From: Candidatus Woodwardiibium gallinarum
GTDB taxonomy: Bacteria > Bacillota > Clostridia > Oscillospirales > CAG-382
NCBI GenBank assembly: GCA_904419545.1
Contig: CAJFRY010000001.1
Location: forward strand, 142,948-206,947
Reading direction: 5' to 3'
DNA: 64,000 bases
A program made the position numbers and the translations under genes. The notes under the pieces are model-generated. The model was not told the DNA's origin. It did no database searches and was given only the letters and a program-made list of their open reading frames with translations. This document shows positions 35,905 through 44,127 of the stretch, piece by piece (the stretch's first letter is position 1; each line of letters starts with the position of its first letter).

Positions 35905-36257
35905 CAGGACTTGCCTCCGTTGCCGCGCAGTCCGTTGGCGTACAGCTTGCCGCAGGCCTCGTACATCCGCATGCCGGTCGCGAGGATGACAATGCCGCTC
36001 TCTTTCGCGAGGGCAAGCATCTCCTCCGTCGGCGCTTTGCTGCGGACGAAAACGATGCAGATCATATCCATCATTTCCGCGGTTCGGATGACCTGCGAAT
36101 TGACCAGCCCCGTCAGCAGCACAGCCTGGTCCTTCACGTAGGCGAGTACGTCGCTCATCATATCCGAGCCGCACGCGGAGTAGACTTCTTTGTCGATGTA
36201 TTCGCTGCAGCAAAGCACGTCGGCCTCCAAAAGGTCTCTGATTTCGTTGATTTTCAT
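35904..36257 (-). CDS. DRTGG-domain protein (second copy)
   Basis: 117 residues: MKINEIRDLLEADVLCCSEYIDKEVYSACGSDMMSDVLAYVKDQAVLLTGLVNSQVIRTAEMMDMICIVFVRSKAPTEEM, matching the DRTGG fold and longer than the copy at 33810. Putative small-molecule sensor; the ligand is unknown. The start at 36257 rather than 36311 avoids overlap with the NuoE-like gene and fits the fold. Confidence 0.8.
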   Translation of the reverse strand: MKINEIRDLLEADVLCCSEYIDKEVYSACGSDMMSDVLAYVKDQAVLLTGLVNSQVIRTAEMMDMICIVFVRSKAPTEEMLALAKESGIVILATGMRMYEACGKLYANGLRGNGGKS

Positions 36258-36307
36258 ATCAAATCCTGCCTTTCCGCTCTTGTGAAGCGCGTCGTTGTCA
36301 GGGTGGC

Positions 36308-36784
36308 TCAATATTTTTCAAAAATGCCCTTGATGTCGGCAGGCGTCAGGCGGCCGTAAACGTCCTCGTTGATGACCATAACCGGCGCAAGCCCGCAGCA
36401 GCCGAGACAGCGTGTGTCCTGGATGGTAAATTTGCCGTCCTTGGTCGTTTCGCCCGCTTTGATACCGAGCACATTCTCGACTTCCTCCAACACGGCCTGC
36501 GCACCCTTGACGTAGCACGCCGTGCCTGTACATACGGAAACGACGTTCTCTCCCTTCGGACGCAGCGAGAATTGTGAGTAAAAGGTTGCCACGCCATACA
36601 CCTCGGAAACCGGGATGTCCAGCGCGTCGGCAATCAGCTCCTGCGTTTCGAGTGAGAGATAACCGAACAGCTCCTGTGCCTTCTGCATAATCGGCATCAG
36701 CGGCCCCTTTGTGTCTTTGTTGGCCGCAATGAACTGCTTAAGCTCCGCCGTTTTTTGATCGATCTGTTCTTTGGTGAGTGCCAT
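36308..36784 (-). CDS. NuoE-like [2Fe-2S] subunit of the hydrogenase (HndA/HydC-like)
   Basis: 158 residues. Helical N-terminus, then the thioredoxin-like [2Fe-2S] domain with the four ligands in VCTGTACYVKGA and DTRCLGCCGLAPVMVIN; GVATFYSQFSLRPKGE is the NuoE signature. First gene of the operon, behind AGGAGGCAAGCT, although its catalytic partners hydB and hydA come last, with the sensor genes in between. The start at 36784 is set by that RBS. Confidence 0.94.
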   Translation of the reverse strand: MALTKEQIDQKTAELKQFIAANKDTKGPLMPIMQKAQELFGYLSLETQELIADALDIPVSEVYGVATFYSQFSLRPKGENVVSVCTGTACYVKGAQAVLEEVENVLGIKAGETTKDGKFTIQDTRCLGCCGLAPVMVINEDVYGRLTPADIKGIFEKY

Positions 36785-36900
36785 AGCTTGCCTCCTGATA
36801 GAAATAAAAATTTTTCTGCGCTCAAAAAACCGCCCTGCATGCAAGGCGTGCTTTTCCATATTCCGGCAGGCAGTATAATCCTGCGCATATGCTGTTATTT

Positions 36901-36929
36901 ATTCTATCATATACAACAAAATAATACAA
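36901..36929 (-). promoter_or_regulatory. sigma-A-type promoter of the hydrogenase operon
   Basis: On the minus strand: TTGTAT (complement of 36924-36929), 17-bp spacer, TAGAAT (complement of 36901-36906), giving a leader of roughly 110 nt before the NuoE-like ATG. The surrounding sequence is markedly AT-rich. Confidence 0.7.
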
Positions 36930-36969
36930 GAGCGATTTTCTCTTTTTTTGCAAAAAATCTTGCTTTTTA

Positions 36970-36998
36970 TTGCTTTGCTTGACTTGTTGTGGTATAAT
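36970..36998 (+). promoter_or_regulatory. promoter firing toward the Gfo/Idh/MocA gene or a leader RNA
   Basis: TTGCTT (36970-36975), 17-bp spacer, TATAAT (36993-36998). Divergent from the hydrogenase promoter, ~40 bp apart, so the two may share regulators. Confidence 0.75.
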
Positions 36999-37004
36999 CG
37001 TATG

Positions 37005-37178
37005 CGGGTCGGAGGCGATGTTTTCCATTTGCCGGCAGACCTCACTGCAAAGAACGGCATTTTGGGCATAAAAGAACACACAGGATTTGTCCGGCGGTTC
37101 ACGTGCGTATGGAAATGTGGCCTTCATTGCTCAATAAGGCGCCGGGGCTTTACGGTTAAGACTCTGAACTTTTTTAAC
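37005..37178 (+). ncRNA. candidate structured leader / small RNA
   Basis: Between the promoter and the next gene there are ~220 nt with no credible ORF but long-range pairing: GGAGGC (37011-37016) with GCCTTC (37120-37125), TTTCCAT (37022-37028) with ATGGAAA (37109-37115), GCCGG (37031-37035) with CCGGC (37091-37095). These form one long imperfect hairpin, followed by GTTAA...TTAAC with an internal T-run. It could be a 6S-like RNA, a riboswitch-like leader or an unknown sRNA. I do not recognise a specific Rfam family. Confidence 0.35.
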
Positions 37179-37182
37179 GCCG

Positions 37183-37227
37183 AAAGGAGGAGGCTTTCGC
37201 ACAGCGAAAGTACGAACCATTATCATG
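37183..37227 (+). promoter_or_regulatory. unusual ribosome binding site: hairpin between Shine-Dalgarno and ATG
   Basis: A strong AAAGGAGGAGG (37183-37193) lies 32 nt before the ATG at 37225, too far for normal initiation, but a perfect 7-bp hairpin CTTTCGC-aca-GCGAAAG (37194-37210) sits between and would bring the SD to about 14 nt. No alternative ATG/GTG/TTG lies in frame nearer to the SD. Confidence 0.55.
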
Positions 37228-38274
37228 ATAAAAGTTGCTTTGTGCGGCATCGGGCGCATGGGATCGTACCATTTGGCGATACACGAAAAGCTCGCCGCAG
37301 AAAACGAGGACATCCGCATCGTCGCCATCTGCGACGTGGAGGCGCACAAGCTTTCCGGCGGCGGCACGGCGAAGGTGAATCTTTCCGGCGCCGGAATAGC
37401 CTCGCATTACAACGACTACCGGCACTATACCGATTATGATGAGATGCTCCGGTCGGAATCGCTCGATTTCGTGGATATCACCCTTCCCACCTATCTGCAC
37501 TGTGACGCTGCGGTCAAGGCGCTGGAAAAGGGAATACACTGCCTGTGCGAAAAGCCGATGGCGCTCTCGCCTGCGGAATGCGCGCGGATGGCGGACGCCG
37601 CGACGCGCAGCGGCAGATTCCTGATGATCGGGCATTGCCTGCGCTTTTGGCGGGAATATGTCTATCTGAAGCACTGTGTCGAAAGCGGTGTATATGGGCA
37701 GGTCCGCGGTGCGTATTTCTGGCGCGGCGGCTTTCAGGACCATGTCAAAAATCCTTCGTGGCAGGACTGGATCATTACCAAGGAGAAGGGCGGCGGCGCG
37801 CTGTTCGATCAGCATATCCACGACATCGACGCGGTGCGCTGGCTCTTCGGCGCGCCGGAGGCTGTCTCGGTCTGTGCGCGGACGGTGTTCCCCAAAAGCG
37901 CCAACGACATTGTCAGCGCCGCGTACCATTACGGCGATAAGGTTGTTACCGCGCTGGATGACATCACCTATAAAGGCGTGCCGTTCTCCTATGGCTATAA
38001 AGTGAATTTTGAACAGGCCACGCTCGAATACCGTGATAATGTTCTGAAGGTTTATGCCGGGGACGGCACGGTCTTTACGCCCGCATACGACGATGCGCTC
38101 ACACCGTCGGACGATGCGTATTATAATGAAATCCGTTATTTTTACGACTGTGTCCGCAGCGGAAGGAAGCCGGATGCCGTTCCGCTTTCCGACAGCGCCG
38201 CTGCCGTCTCGCTTGCGCTGGCCGAGACGGAGAGTGCGGCCCGCGGCGGCGCGGCGGTCGTTGTGAACCACTGA
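37225..38274 (+). CDS. Gfo/Idh/MocA family NAD(P)-dependent oxidoreductase
   Basis: 349 residues. Rossmann start IKVALCGIGRMGSYHL (GxGxxG), FVDITLPTYLHCDAAVKALEKGIHCLCEKPMALS with the family EKP catalytic Lys (in CEKPMA), then the alpha/beta substrate domain, including GGGALFDQHIHDID with the conserved His. Probably acts on a sugar or inositol-type substrate. Its start context is unusual (see RBS feature). The ABC exporter genes follow at 13 bp, possibly co-transcribed. Confidence 0.92.
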   Translation: MIKVALCGIGRMGSYHLAIHEKLAAENEDIRIVAICDVEAHKLSGGGTAKVNLSGAGIASHYNDYRHYTDYDEMLRSESLDFVDITLPTYLHCDAAVKALEKGIHCLCEKPMALSPAECARMADAATRSGRFLMIGHCLRFWREYVYLKHCVESGVYGQVRGAYFWRGGFQDHVKNPSWQDWIITKEKGGGALFDQHIHDIDAVRWLFGAPEAVSVCARTVFPKSANDIVSAAYHYGDKVVTALDDITYKGVPFSYGYKVNFEQATLEYRDNVLKVYAGDGTVFTPAYDDALTPSDDAYYNEIRYFYDCVRSGRKPDAVPLSDSAAAVSLALAETESAARGGAAVVVNH

Positions 38275-38287
38275 GGGAGGGCGGCAT

Positions 38288-39193
38288 ATGGCTTTAACCG
38301 TAGAGCATATCACCAAAAGCTTCGGTGAAAAAATTGCGGTGGATGATCTTTCCTTCTCGATGGAAAAAAGCGGGGTTTTCGGTTTGATCGGGACCAACGG
38401 CGCCGGCAAGACGACCACCATCCGCATCATCCTCGGCATTATGAAAAGCGATACCGGCTGTGCTTCGTGGGATGGACGTCCGATCACGCGCGAGAATGTG
38501 CGGTTCGGGTATATGCCTGAGGAACGCGGTATTTATATGAAGGAAAAGGTTCGTGAACAGCTCGTCTATTTTGGGATGCTGCATAAAATGACCAAGGCCG
38601 ATGCGTCTGCGTCTGCGGATCGTTGGATTGAACGGCTGGGTATCGGCGAATACGCCGGCTTCGCGGCGGAAAAGCTGTCCAAGGGCAATCAGCAGAAGGT
38701 GCAGCTCATCGCTACGCTTGTCCATAACCCCGAGCTGATTTTTCTCGACGAACCGTTTTCCGGGCTGGACCCGGTCAACACCGAACTGTTCCGTGCGGTC
38801 ATTCGTGAGCTGGTCGAGGACGGACGATATATTGTGATGTCTTCGCATCAGATGGCGATCGTTGAAGGATACTGTGAAAACCTGCTTATTCTCAACCGGG
38901 GAAAAACCATTTTGAAGGGCAATCTGCGCGAGATCAAAAGCGGCTACGGACGTACACGGCTGGCCGTCAATACCTCTCCCGAGACGGCTGCGGCCGCCGA
39001 AGCACTGGGTCTTTCCGCGGTGGAGACCCGCGCGGATTACACGGAATATAAAATCAGCGGCGAAGCGGCCGCCGAAGCATTTCTCCGCCGTTTGCTGGAA
39101 TCGGGCGTTTATCCGACGCGCTATGAAATATTAGAGCCGTCGCTGCATGAGATTTTCCTCGACTGTGTCGGCGAGAAGGAGAGCGCAAAATGA
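38288..39193 (+). CDS. ABC transporter ATP-binding protein (NatA-like)
   Basis: 301 residues. Walker A GTNGAGKTTT, Q-loop MPEERGIYMKEKV, signature LSKGNQQKVQ, Walker B LIFLDEPFSGLDP, switch His in SSHQMAI. GxYxExRG (here MPEERGIY) and the C-terminal extension are like NatA Na+-extrusion ATPases. Overlaps the permease gene by 4 bp (ATGA). Confidence 0.93.
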   Translation: MALTVEHITKSFGEKIAVDDLSFSMEKSGVFGLIGTNGAGKTTTIRIILGIMKSDTGCASWDGRPITRENVRFGYMPEERGIYMKEKVREQLVYFGMLHKMTKADASASADRWIERLGIGEYAGFAAEKLSKGNQQKVQLIATLVHNPELIFLDEPFSGLDPVNTELFRAVIRELVEDGRYIVMSSHQMAIVEGYCENLLILNRGKTILKGNLREIKSGYGRTRLAVNTSPETAAAAEALGLSAVETRADYTEYKISGEAAAEAFLRRLLESGVYPTRYEILEPSLHEIFLDCVGEKESAK

Positions 39194-40416
39194 ACGAAAT
39201 CAAAACAGTTTTCGGTTTTACGGTTCGCAGTGCCGTCCGCAAAAAGCCTTTCAAAATTTCTACGATCGTGCTGCTGGTGCTCATTCTGATTCTCTGTGCG
39301 CTGCCGTCGCTGCTTTCGTCGGATACGGATGCGTCCGAGGAGACGGTGGCCGAAAAAACCTACAATTGCTACTATATCGATGCGTCCGGACTTATTCCGG
39401 GCGGTCGGGAGGTATTGGAGGCGCTTCTGCCCGGCGCCGAGATTGTGGACGGTGATATCGAAAAGCTCGATGCGTATGGCGCAGAGTGCGACGGCAACGG
39501 TTCAACGCTGGTCGTTGAGGTGGTCGAGAGGGACGGAGCGCCCTTCATCAATCTGTATCAGGGTGCGCTTGCCAATACCACAGGCGTCGTTGATGCGCTC
39601 AATGAGCGCTACGTTGCTTCGCTGCTTGCCGAAAACGGTGTGAGCGACGACGTGATTGCACTTACCGCCGCGAAGCTCGGGAGCGCCGCGCTGCCGCTGG
39701 GGACGATGCGTTTTACGGGCTATGTCGCCGGAATCGTTGTGTTGATGCTGATGTTCTTTGCGATCTATTTTTACGGCTATAGCGTCGCTTCCAGTGTGGC
39801 GAGTGAAAAGTCCTCCCGCGTAATGGAAACGCTCGTCGTCAGCGCCAAGCCGCGCAACATCCTCGCCGGAAAGCTGTTCGGCACCGCGTTTGTCGGCTTT
39901 GTTCAGCTTGCGGTCTGCGCCGTATTTGCGGTGGCATGCTATCAATTGCTTGTTCCGGAGGGTTTTACCGTTGCGGGAATGCCGTTGTCGTTTGAAACCT
40001 TTACGCCGCTGAATGCGCTGCTGATCCTGTTGCTGTTTGTGCTTGGATTTTTCCTTTACGCGCTGCTGTATTCGATCACCGGCGCGATGGTCTCGCGCAC
40101 CGAGGACCTCGGTGCGGCGATGGCTCCGGTAACGATCATCAACTTCGTGGCATTTTATTCGGCGTATTTCATTGCGCTGATCGGCGGCGGCGGACTCAAG
40201 GATACATTTTCGCTCATCCCGTTTACCGCGCCGTTTATCCTGCCCTTCCGGCTGTTGAACGAGACGGTTCCGTGGCATATCCCCGTGTTGGCGCTGCTGC
40301 TTCTGGCCGGTACGTTTGCTGCCATCGCATATGCGACGATGAAAATTTATGCGGCCAGCGTGCTGTATTACGGCCAGCGTCTTCGTTTGCGCGATTTGGT
40401 TAAAATTAAGCTTTGA
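39190..40416 (+). CDS. ABC-2 type permease (NatB-like)
   Basis: 408 residues. TM1 (~20-38: ISTIVLLVLILILCALPSLL), a large extracytoplasmic domain (~40-175), then five or six membrane helices; the ABC-2 motif EKSSRVMETLVVSAKPRNILAGKLFGTA is clear and typical of NatB/CcmB-like permeases. Works with the preceding ATPase; substrate (Na+ or a small molecule) not determined. Confidence 0.9.
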   Translation: MNEIKTVFGFTVRSAVRKKPFKISTIVLLVLILILCALPSLLSSDTDASEETVAEKTYNCYYIDASGLIPGGREVLEALLPGAEIVDGDIEKLDAYGAECDGNGSTLVVEVVERDGAPFINLYQGALANTTGVVDALNERYVASLLAENGVSDDVIALTAAKLGSAALPLGTMRFTGYVAGIVVLMLMFFAIYFYGYSVASSVASEKSSRVMETLVVSAKPRNILAGKLFGTAFVGFVQLAVCAVFAVACYQLLVPEGFTVAGMPLSFETFTPLNALLILLLFVLGFFLYALLYSITGAMVSRTEDLGAAMAPVTIINFVAFYSAYFIALIGGGGLKDTFSLIPFTAPFILPFRLLNETVPWHIPVLALLLLAGTFAAIAYATMKIYAASVLYYGQRLRLRDLVKIKL

Positions 40417-40441
40417 ACGATCAGGAAAGGACGGTTTCATA

Positions 40442-41410
40442 ATGAAAAGATGTTCCGCCTGCGCGATGGCGCTGCTTCTGCTGCTTTCGCTCTGCGTACC
40501 CTTTGCTTCTGCCGAGGAAGCGGTTATCGATGTGCCGCGCTTGGAAACAACGCCTGTAATCGACGGCGCAATCGGCGCGGACGAATATGTCTGTCTGCGC
40601 TCCTATGCCGAAGGCGGGCTTTCGCTCGTTTCCGGCAGCAGCCGGCAGCCCTCCGCTTATTTCTATGCCGGGTGGGATGATGATTACTTTTATTTCGCTG
40701 TAAAAGTAAGCTGTTATGCGCCGCATTCCTCTTATCAGGATGATGAGGCCGGCCATTACATCTTCAATGGCCATAGCCTTATGGCCGCGCTGGTGCCCGA
40801 TGACCCGTCGGCGGCGAAGTATCAGCCTGCCAACGGCGAATACTGGCTCTGGGAGGAGGCGTATGCCTCCGGCGTCTGTTTTGAGTGGACGACGATCCTC
40901 GATTCGCGTACCGGCAGCGTCGTGACTGACGACCATTTCCTTGCACTGTCCGAGAGCGAAGGCTTTCTCGCTGCCTGCACGAGCGCGGACGGATACGACG
41001 TATATGAGATGCGCATCGCTTTTTCCGCCTTTTCCACCGAATTTGCAGGCGCGCCCTTTCAGGCGGAGCTCGGCGCGGTGTTTGGCCTGGATTTCAATGC
41101 AGGGCTGACTGATGTCGGAATTGGTTATGACGGTGAGAATGGCGTCTATCGCGGTGATTATGTCAGCCTTGGCGGCTTTTTCGCCGATTACCGCGGGACG
41201 AACGCGGGCGCCTGCGCACATCTGCGGCTGGTTGAAAAGGCCGATGCGTACGAATCGCTTCCCGAGACGCCTGCCACGGGTGACGACGGCTATGTATTAT
41301 ATGTTGTGCTTGCGGTCGTTGCCGTCGGCGCGGCGGTGGCCATATGGATTGCGCGCTCGCGCAAGAACACCGTCATCGATGATGACGATGACGATGATGA
41401 GACAACGTAA
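40442..41410 (+). CDS. secreted CBM9/DOMON-like protein with C-terminal membrane anchor
   Basis: 322 residues. Signal peptide (~1-24, MKRCSACAMALLLLLSLCVPFASA). The body resembles a CBM9-like sugar/heme-binding sandwich: TTPVIDGAIGADEY, AYFYAGWDDDYFYFAVKV, YDVYEMRIAFSAF. The tail has TPATGDDGYV (PxTGD-type sorting motif), a hydrophobic helix, an IARSRK stop-transfer and an acidic DDDDDDDE end. No catalytic residues are evident; probably a carbohydrate-binding surface protein. The start at 40442 gives a proper signal sequence; the earlier track start does not. Last gene before a 236-bp gap with no gene seen. Confidence 0.82.
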   Translation: MKRCSACAMALLLLLSLCVPFASAEEAVIDVPRLETTPVIDGAIGADEYVCLRSYAEGGLSLVSGSSRQPSAYFYAGWDDDYFYFAVKVSCYAPHSSYQDDEAGHYIFNGHSLMAALVPDDPSAAKYQPANGEYWLWEEAYASGVCFEWTTILDSRTGSVVTDDHFLALSESEGFLAACTSADGYDVYEMRIAFSAFSTEFAGAPFQAELGAVFGLDFNAGLTDVGIGYDGENGVYRGDYVSLGGFFADYRGTNAGACAHLRLVEKADAYESLPETPATGDDGYVLYVVLAVVAVGAAVAIWIARSRKNTVIDDDDDDDETT

Positions 41411-41595
41411 TGTATGAAAAAACAATGCGGGTATATCTGCGTCAATAGCTCGGTTTCGTAAGACGCATAAATCAGGCTTCTGCCGGGCGGCACGGCGTGC
41501 GGTTCTTACGGATAGATGACTGCCTTTCAAAAACGGGCAAAAAAATTGTTTTGATGGAATTGCATATATGTCTATGAGGCGTGATAGAGCAAAAA

Positions 41596-41623
41596 GACCG
41601 CCGGCGAAATTCTGCCGGCGGTC
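41596..41623. terminator. hairpin in the thiN leader, terminator-like on the minus strand
   Basis: Perfect 10-bp stem GACCGCCGGC / GCCGGCGGTC. On the plus strand no T-run follows; on the minus strand it is followed by TTTTTGC. It lies 24 nt before the thiN ATG and may be a leader hairpin or stop antisense transcription. Confidence 0.5.
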
Positions 41624-41646
41624 GTCTGAAACGGGGAGAAAATCAG

Positions 41647-42291
41647 ATGGAACGCATCTGCTGTATATTCGGCGCGGGGGAATACGAAGGAAACGAGTTT
41701 ACACGCGTACCCGATGGTGCCTATATCATTGCCGCTGACGCGGGGTATGCCCGTTTGTGCGCGTCCGGCGTCAAGCCCGACCTTGTCGTCGGGGATTTCG
41801 ATTCATTGGACGCGCCGCCCACCGGGATTCCCGTAGTGCGTCATCCGGTGGAGAAGGATGATACCGACATGCTGCTGGCCGTTCGCGAGGGATTTTTACG
41901 CGGTTTTTCGCATTTTTACCTTTTCGGCGGGATGGGCGGACGGCTCGATCATACGCTGGCAAACCTGCAGACACTGGCCTTCATTGCCGAGCGGGGCGGG
42001 ATCGGTTATCTGATTGGGAAAGGCTTCACCGCCGCTGCGGTCCGAAACGGTACGCTGTGCTTTCCCGCCGGTATGACAGGCACAATCTCAGTCTTTGCAC
42101 TGGGAGAACCGGCGCGCGGCGTGTATCTCACCGGCTTGTATTATCCGCTGACCGACGCGACGCTGACGCCTGTCTGGCCGCTGGGCGTGAGCAACGCCTT
42201 CACCGGAAAAGCGGCTGCCGTCGCGGTTCGGGACGGTACGCTCACCGTTCTCTGGGAGGGAGGCGCGTTGCCTTCAGCGTCCGCAGATTGA
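41647..42291 (+). CDS. thiN: thiamine pyrophosphokinase
   Basis: 214 residues; thiamine plus ATP to thiamine diphosphate plus AMP. Motifs: AADAGYARLCASGVKPDLVVGDFDS, HPVEKDDTDMLLAV, FGGMGGRLDHTLANL. In most Firmicutes it follows rsgA-rpe; here it is 23 kb away and alone. The start at 41647 follows GGGGAGA. The last 18 bp overlap the convergent glycosylase gene. No TPP riboswitch sequence was found in the leader. Confidence 0.94.
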   Translation: MERICCIFGAGEYEGNEFTRVPDGAYIIAADAGYARLCASGVKPDLVVGDFDSLDAPPTGIPVVRHPVEKDDTDMLLAVREGFLRGFSHFYLFGGMGGRLDHTLANLQTLAFIAERGGIGYLIGKGFTAAAVRNGTLCFPAGMTGTISVFALGEPARGVYLTGLYYPLTDATLTPVWPLGVSNAFTGKAAAVAVRDGTLTVLWEGGALPSASAD

Positions 42292-43101
42292 CCGTTCATA
42301 GTAGAACAGGTATTGCTGCGCGATCCCGGCATATGCGCCGAAGCGGCTGCCGTCGAAGCTTTTGCCGTAGTATTTGGAGATGACCTTTTTTACCCATACG
42401 TCGATTGGAAAAGCTTCATAAAAACCCAGCGAAAACAGCAGCACACAGTCGGCTACCTTTGTACCGACGCCGTAAATCGTCATCAGCGCCGCTTTGGCTG
42501 CTTCGTAAGGCTGGTTCCGCAGGGCTTGAAGGTCGAGTGTGCCGCTTGCGACCTTTTCGGCCGCGTCTGCGACATATTTGGCGCGGAAGCCGCAGCGTAC
42601 CCGGGCGAGCCCTTCCGTTCCTGCGGACGCAAGCCGTTCGGCGGTGGGGAAGGCATAAAACGGCGTGCCCTCAATCGGTGTGCCGAAGTGTTCGCAGAGT
42701 GCGGCGATGATTTTACGGATGCGCGGGATGTTGTTGTTCTGCGAGAGGATAAAGGAACAGAGCGTTTCCCACGGGTCCTGCGACAGAATGCGAATGCCGC
42801 GCGAAAACGTGTAGGCCGTCCGCAGAGTCTCATCGTTGCAGAAGGCGGCAGACAGCGCATCATAGTCGCGGTCAAGATCAAAATAACGCGCCCAGATTTC
42901 CTCGTATTCCGGCTGCCGCACACCATACAGCAGCACGGCATCGCCATCCTGTGTGACGTGCAGCGCACGGCCGAAGGCCACGCCGGAATATCCGTCACCG
43001 TCAGGTATAAAGCGGAAGCACTGTCCACATTCAAAGGTTTTTTGGATGTTCAGTACCGCTCCGGTGAGGACGGTGCCGTTCTCCGTGAACGAGACCTGCA
43101 T
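42274..43101 (-). CDS. ogg: 8-oxoguanine DNA glycosylase (OGG1-type)
   Basis: 275 residues; base-excision repair bifunctional glycosylase/AP lyase. N-terminal OGG_N part (LNIQKTFECGQCFRF), SQNNNIPRIRKII, the HhH motif LMTIYGVGTKVADCVLLFSLG with the catalytic Lys, and the catalytic Asp in AFPIDVWVKKV. This resembles the eukaryotic-type OGG1/Clostridium Ogg clade rather than MutM. Start at 43101 from its RBS (GGGAGG); the track start at 43260 overlaps the neighbouring gene. Convergent with thiN. Confidence 0.93.
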   Translation of the reverse strand: MQVSFTENGTVLTGAVLNIQKTFECGQCFRFIPDGDGYSGVAFGRALHVTQDGDAVLLYGVRQPEYEEIWARYFDLDRDYDALSAAFCNDETLRTAYTFSRGIRILSQDPWETLCSFILSQNNNIPRIRKIIAALCEHFGTPIEGTPFYAFPTAERLASAGTEGLARVRCGFRAKYVADAAEKVASGTLDLQALRNQPYEAAKAALMTIYGVGTKVADCVLLFSLGFYEAFPIDVWVKKVISKYYGKSFDGSRFGAYAGIAQQYLFYYERSICGR

Positions 43102-43133
43102 ACAATAACCTCCCATTGGAAAGGAAAAGAAAA

Positions 43134-43820
43134 ATGAAAGAACAGATTTATACCATACCCGTATCCGAAGCCTTTGAAACGCGTAACGGCAAATGCCCGC
43201 TTTGTCTGCTGCGCGAGAAATGGGAGCAGAACGAGCTGGACCTGATCCTCGGCGCATCAATGATGGAGCCGGATATTCGTATCCAGACCAACGAAAAGGG
43301 TTTCTGCAACAATCATTTGCATAAGATGTACGAGAAGGGCAATCGCCTGCCGCTGGCGCTTACGCTTGAGAGCCATCTCGCCGAGGTGGAGAAGGGACTG
43401 AAAACGGGCGGCTTCTTTTCGCGTGATATCGCAGCCAAAAGCGTCAAGTATTTGGATGCGCTGGAGCATAGCTGCTATCTGTGCGATCGTATCAATGCTA
43501 CGCTGGAGCGGATGGTCGAGACCACCGCGCTGCTTTATGGAAGGGAGCCGGAATTCCGCAAGCTGTTTAACGAGCAGCGGATGTTTTGCCTGCCGCACTT
43601 CCGCGCGCTGCTGGTCAAAGGACGCGAAATTCTGGATAAAAAGCGCTACGAGGACTTCGTGCGCGATGCGTTCGCCGTGGTCTCCGGCTATGCGAAGGAA
43701 TTGGGCGGCGATGTTTCGTGGTTCTGTAAGAAATTCGATTACCGTTACGAAAAAGAAGATTGGAAGAATTCGAAGGACGCAGTGGAGCGCGCGCTCGATT
43801 TCCTCAACGGAACGGTATGA
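43134..43820 (+). CDS. DUF6062 family protein
   Basis: 228 residues. Several paired cysteines and histidines: GKCPLCLLREK, GFCNNHLHKMY, HSCYLCDRI, MFCLPHFRALL. The repeating CxxC/CxxH pattern fits the DUF6062 family of unknown function, likely metal-binding. Divergent from ogg with only 32 bp between the start codons. Ends in a terminator. Confidence 0.78.
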   Translation: MKEQIYTIPVSEAFETRNGKCPLCLLREKWEQNELDLILGASMMEPDIRIQTNEKGFCNNHLHKMYEKGNRLPLALTLESHLAEVEKGLKTGGFFSRDIAAKSVKYLDALEHSCYLCDRINATLERMVETTALLYGREPEFRKLFNEQRMFCLPHFRALLVKGREILDKKRYEDFVRDAFAVVSGYAKELGGDVSWFCKKFDYRYEKEDWKNSKDAVERALDFLNGTV

Positions 43821-43852
43821 CCGCTTCGCCGCAGGGTATGCTTGGATTTCAT

Positions 43853-43885
43853 AACCGTATGCGTTTATGCATACGGTTTCTTATT
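43853..43885 (+). terminator. rho-independent terminator of the DUF6062 gene
   Basis: Perfect 10-bp stem AACCGTATGC / GCATACGGTT, loop GTTTAT, followed by TCTTATT (broken T-run). Confidence 0.75.
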
Positions 43886-43971
43886 CGGCGTATTCGGTGC
43901 TGCTCGGATACGGTTTCTGAAATTTCCTTTAGATGACATAATATGTGTCGCATAAAGGCTGGAAAGACGAA

Positions 43972-44075
43972 TTGTCCACATTTTCCACCGAGTTATCCAC
44001 ACATATTGAGCCGTGGCGGTGTCGAACTGCGTCAAACCGCAGGAATCTATCCACATATCCACAGATTTATCCACA
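43972..44075 (+). promoter_or_regulatory. cluster of five DnaA-box-like 9-mers
   Basis: All in the same orientation: TTGTCCACA (43972-43980), TTATCCACA (43993-44001, consensus), CTATCCACA (44047-44055), ATATCCACA (44055-44063, sharing one base), TTATCCACA (44067-44075, consensus), plus a weaker TTTTCCACC at 43981. They lie in a 240-bp gene-free gap between the DUF6062 terminator and tsaD. No dnaA, dnaN or rpmH is in the window. It could be a DnaA-regulatory/titration site, part of an origin, or a chance cluster (unlikely given the density). Confidence 0.7.
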
Positions 44076-44127
44076 TTGGATTATGGGGATTATGTCTCGT
44101 GATTACGCACGGTGAAAAGGGGAACCG

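Noticed and set aside
36948-37439. 163-aa plus ORF across the promoter and leader
   Set aside because: Begins before the promoter -10, runs into the oxidoreductase gene in another frame and has no family features.
41411-41646. TPP riboswitch upstream of thiN
   Set aside because: No CUGAGA/ACCUGA-type conserved elements; only a simple GC hairpin.
43972-44075. Calling this oriC outright
   Set aside because: No dnaA, dnaN, rpmH or clear AT-rich unwinding element nearby; reported only as a DnaA-box cluster.
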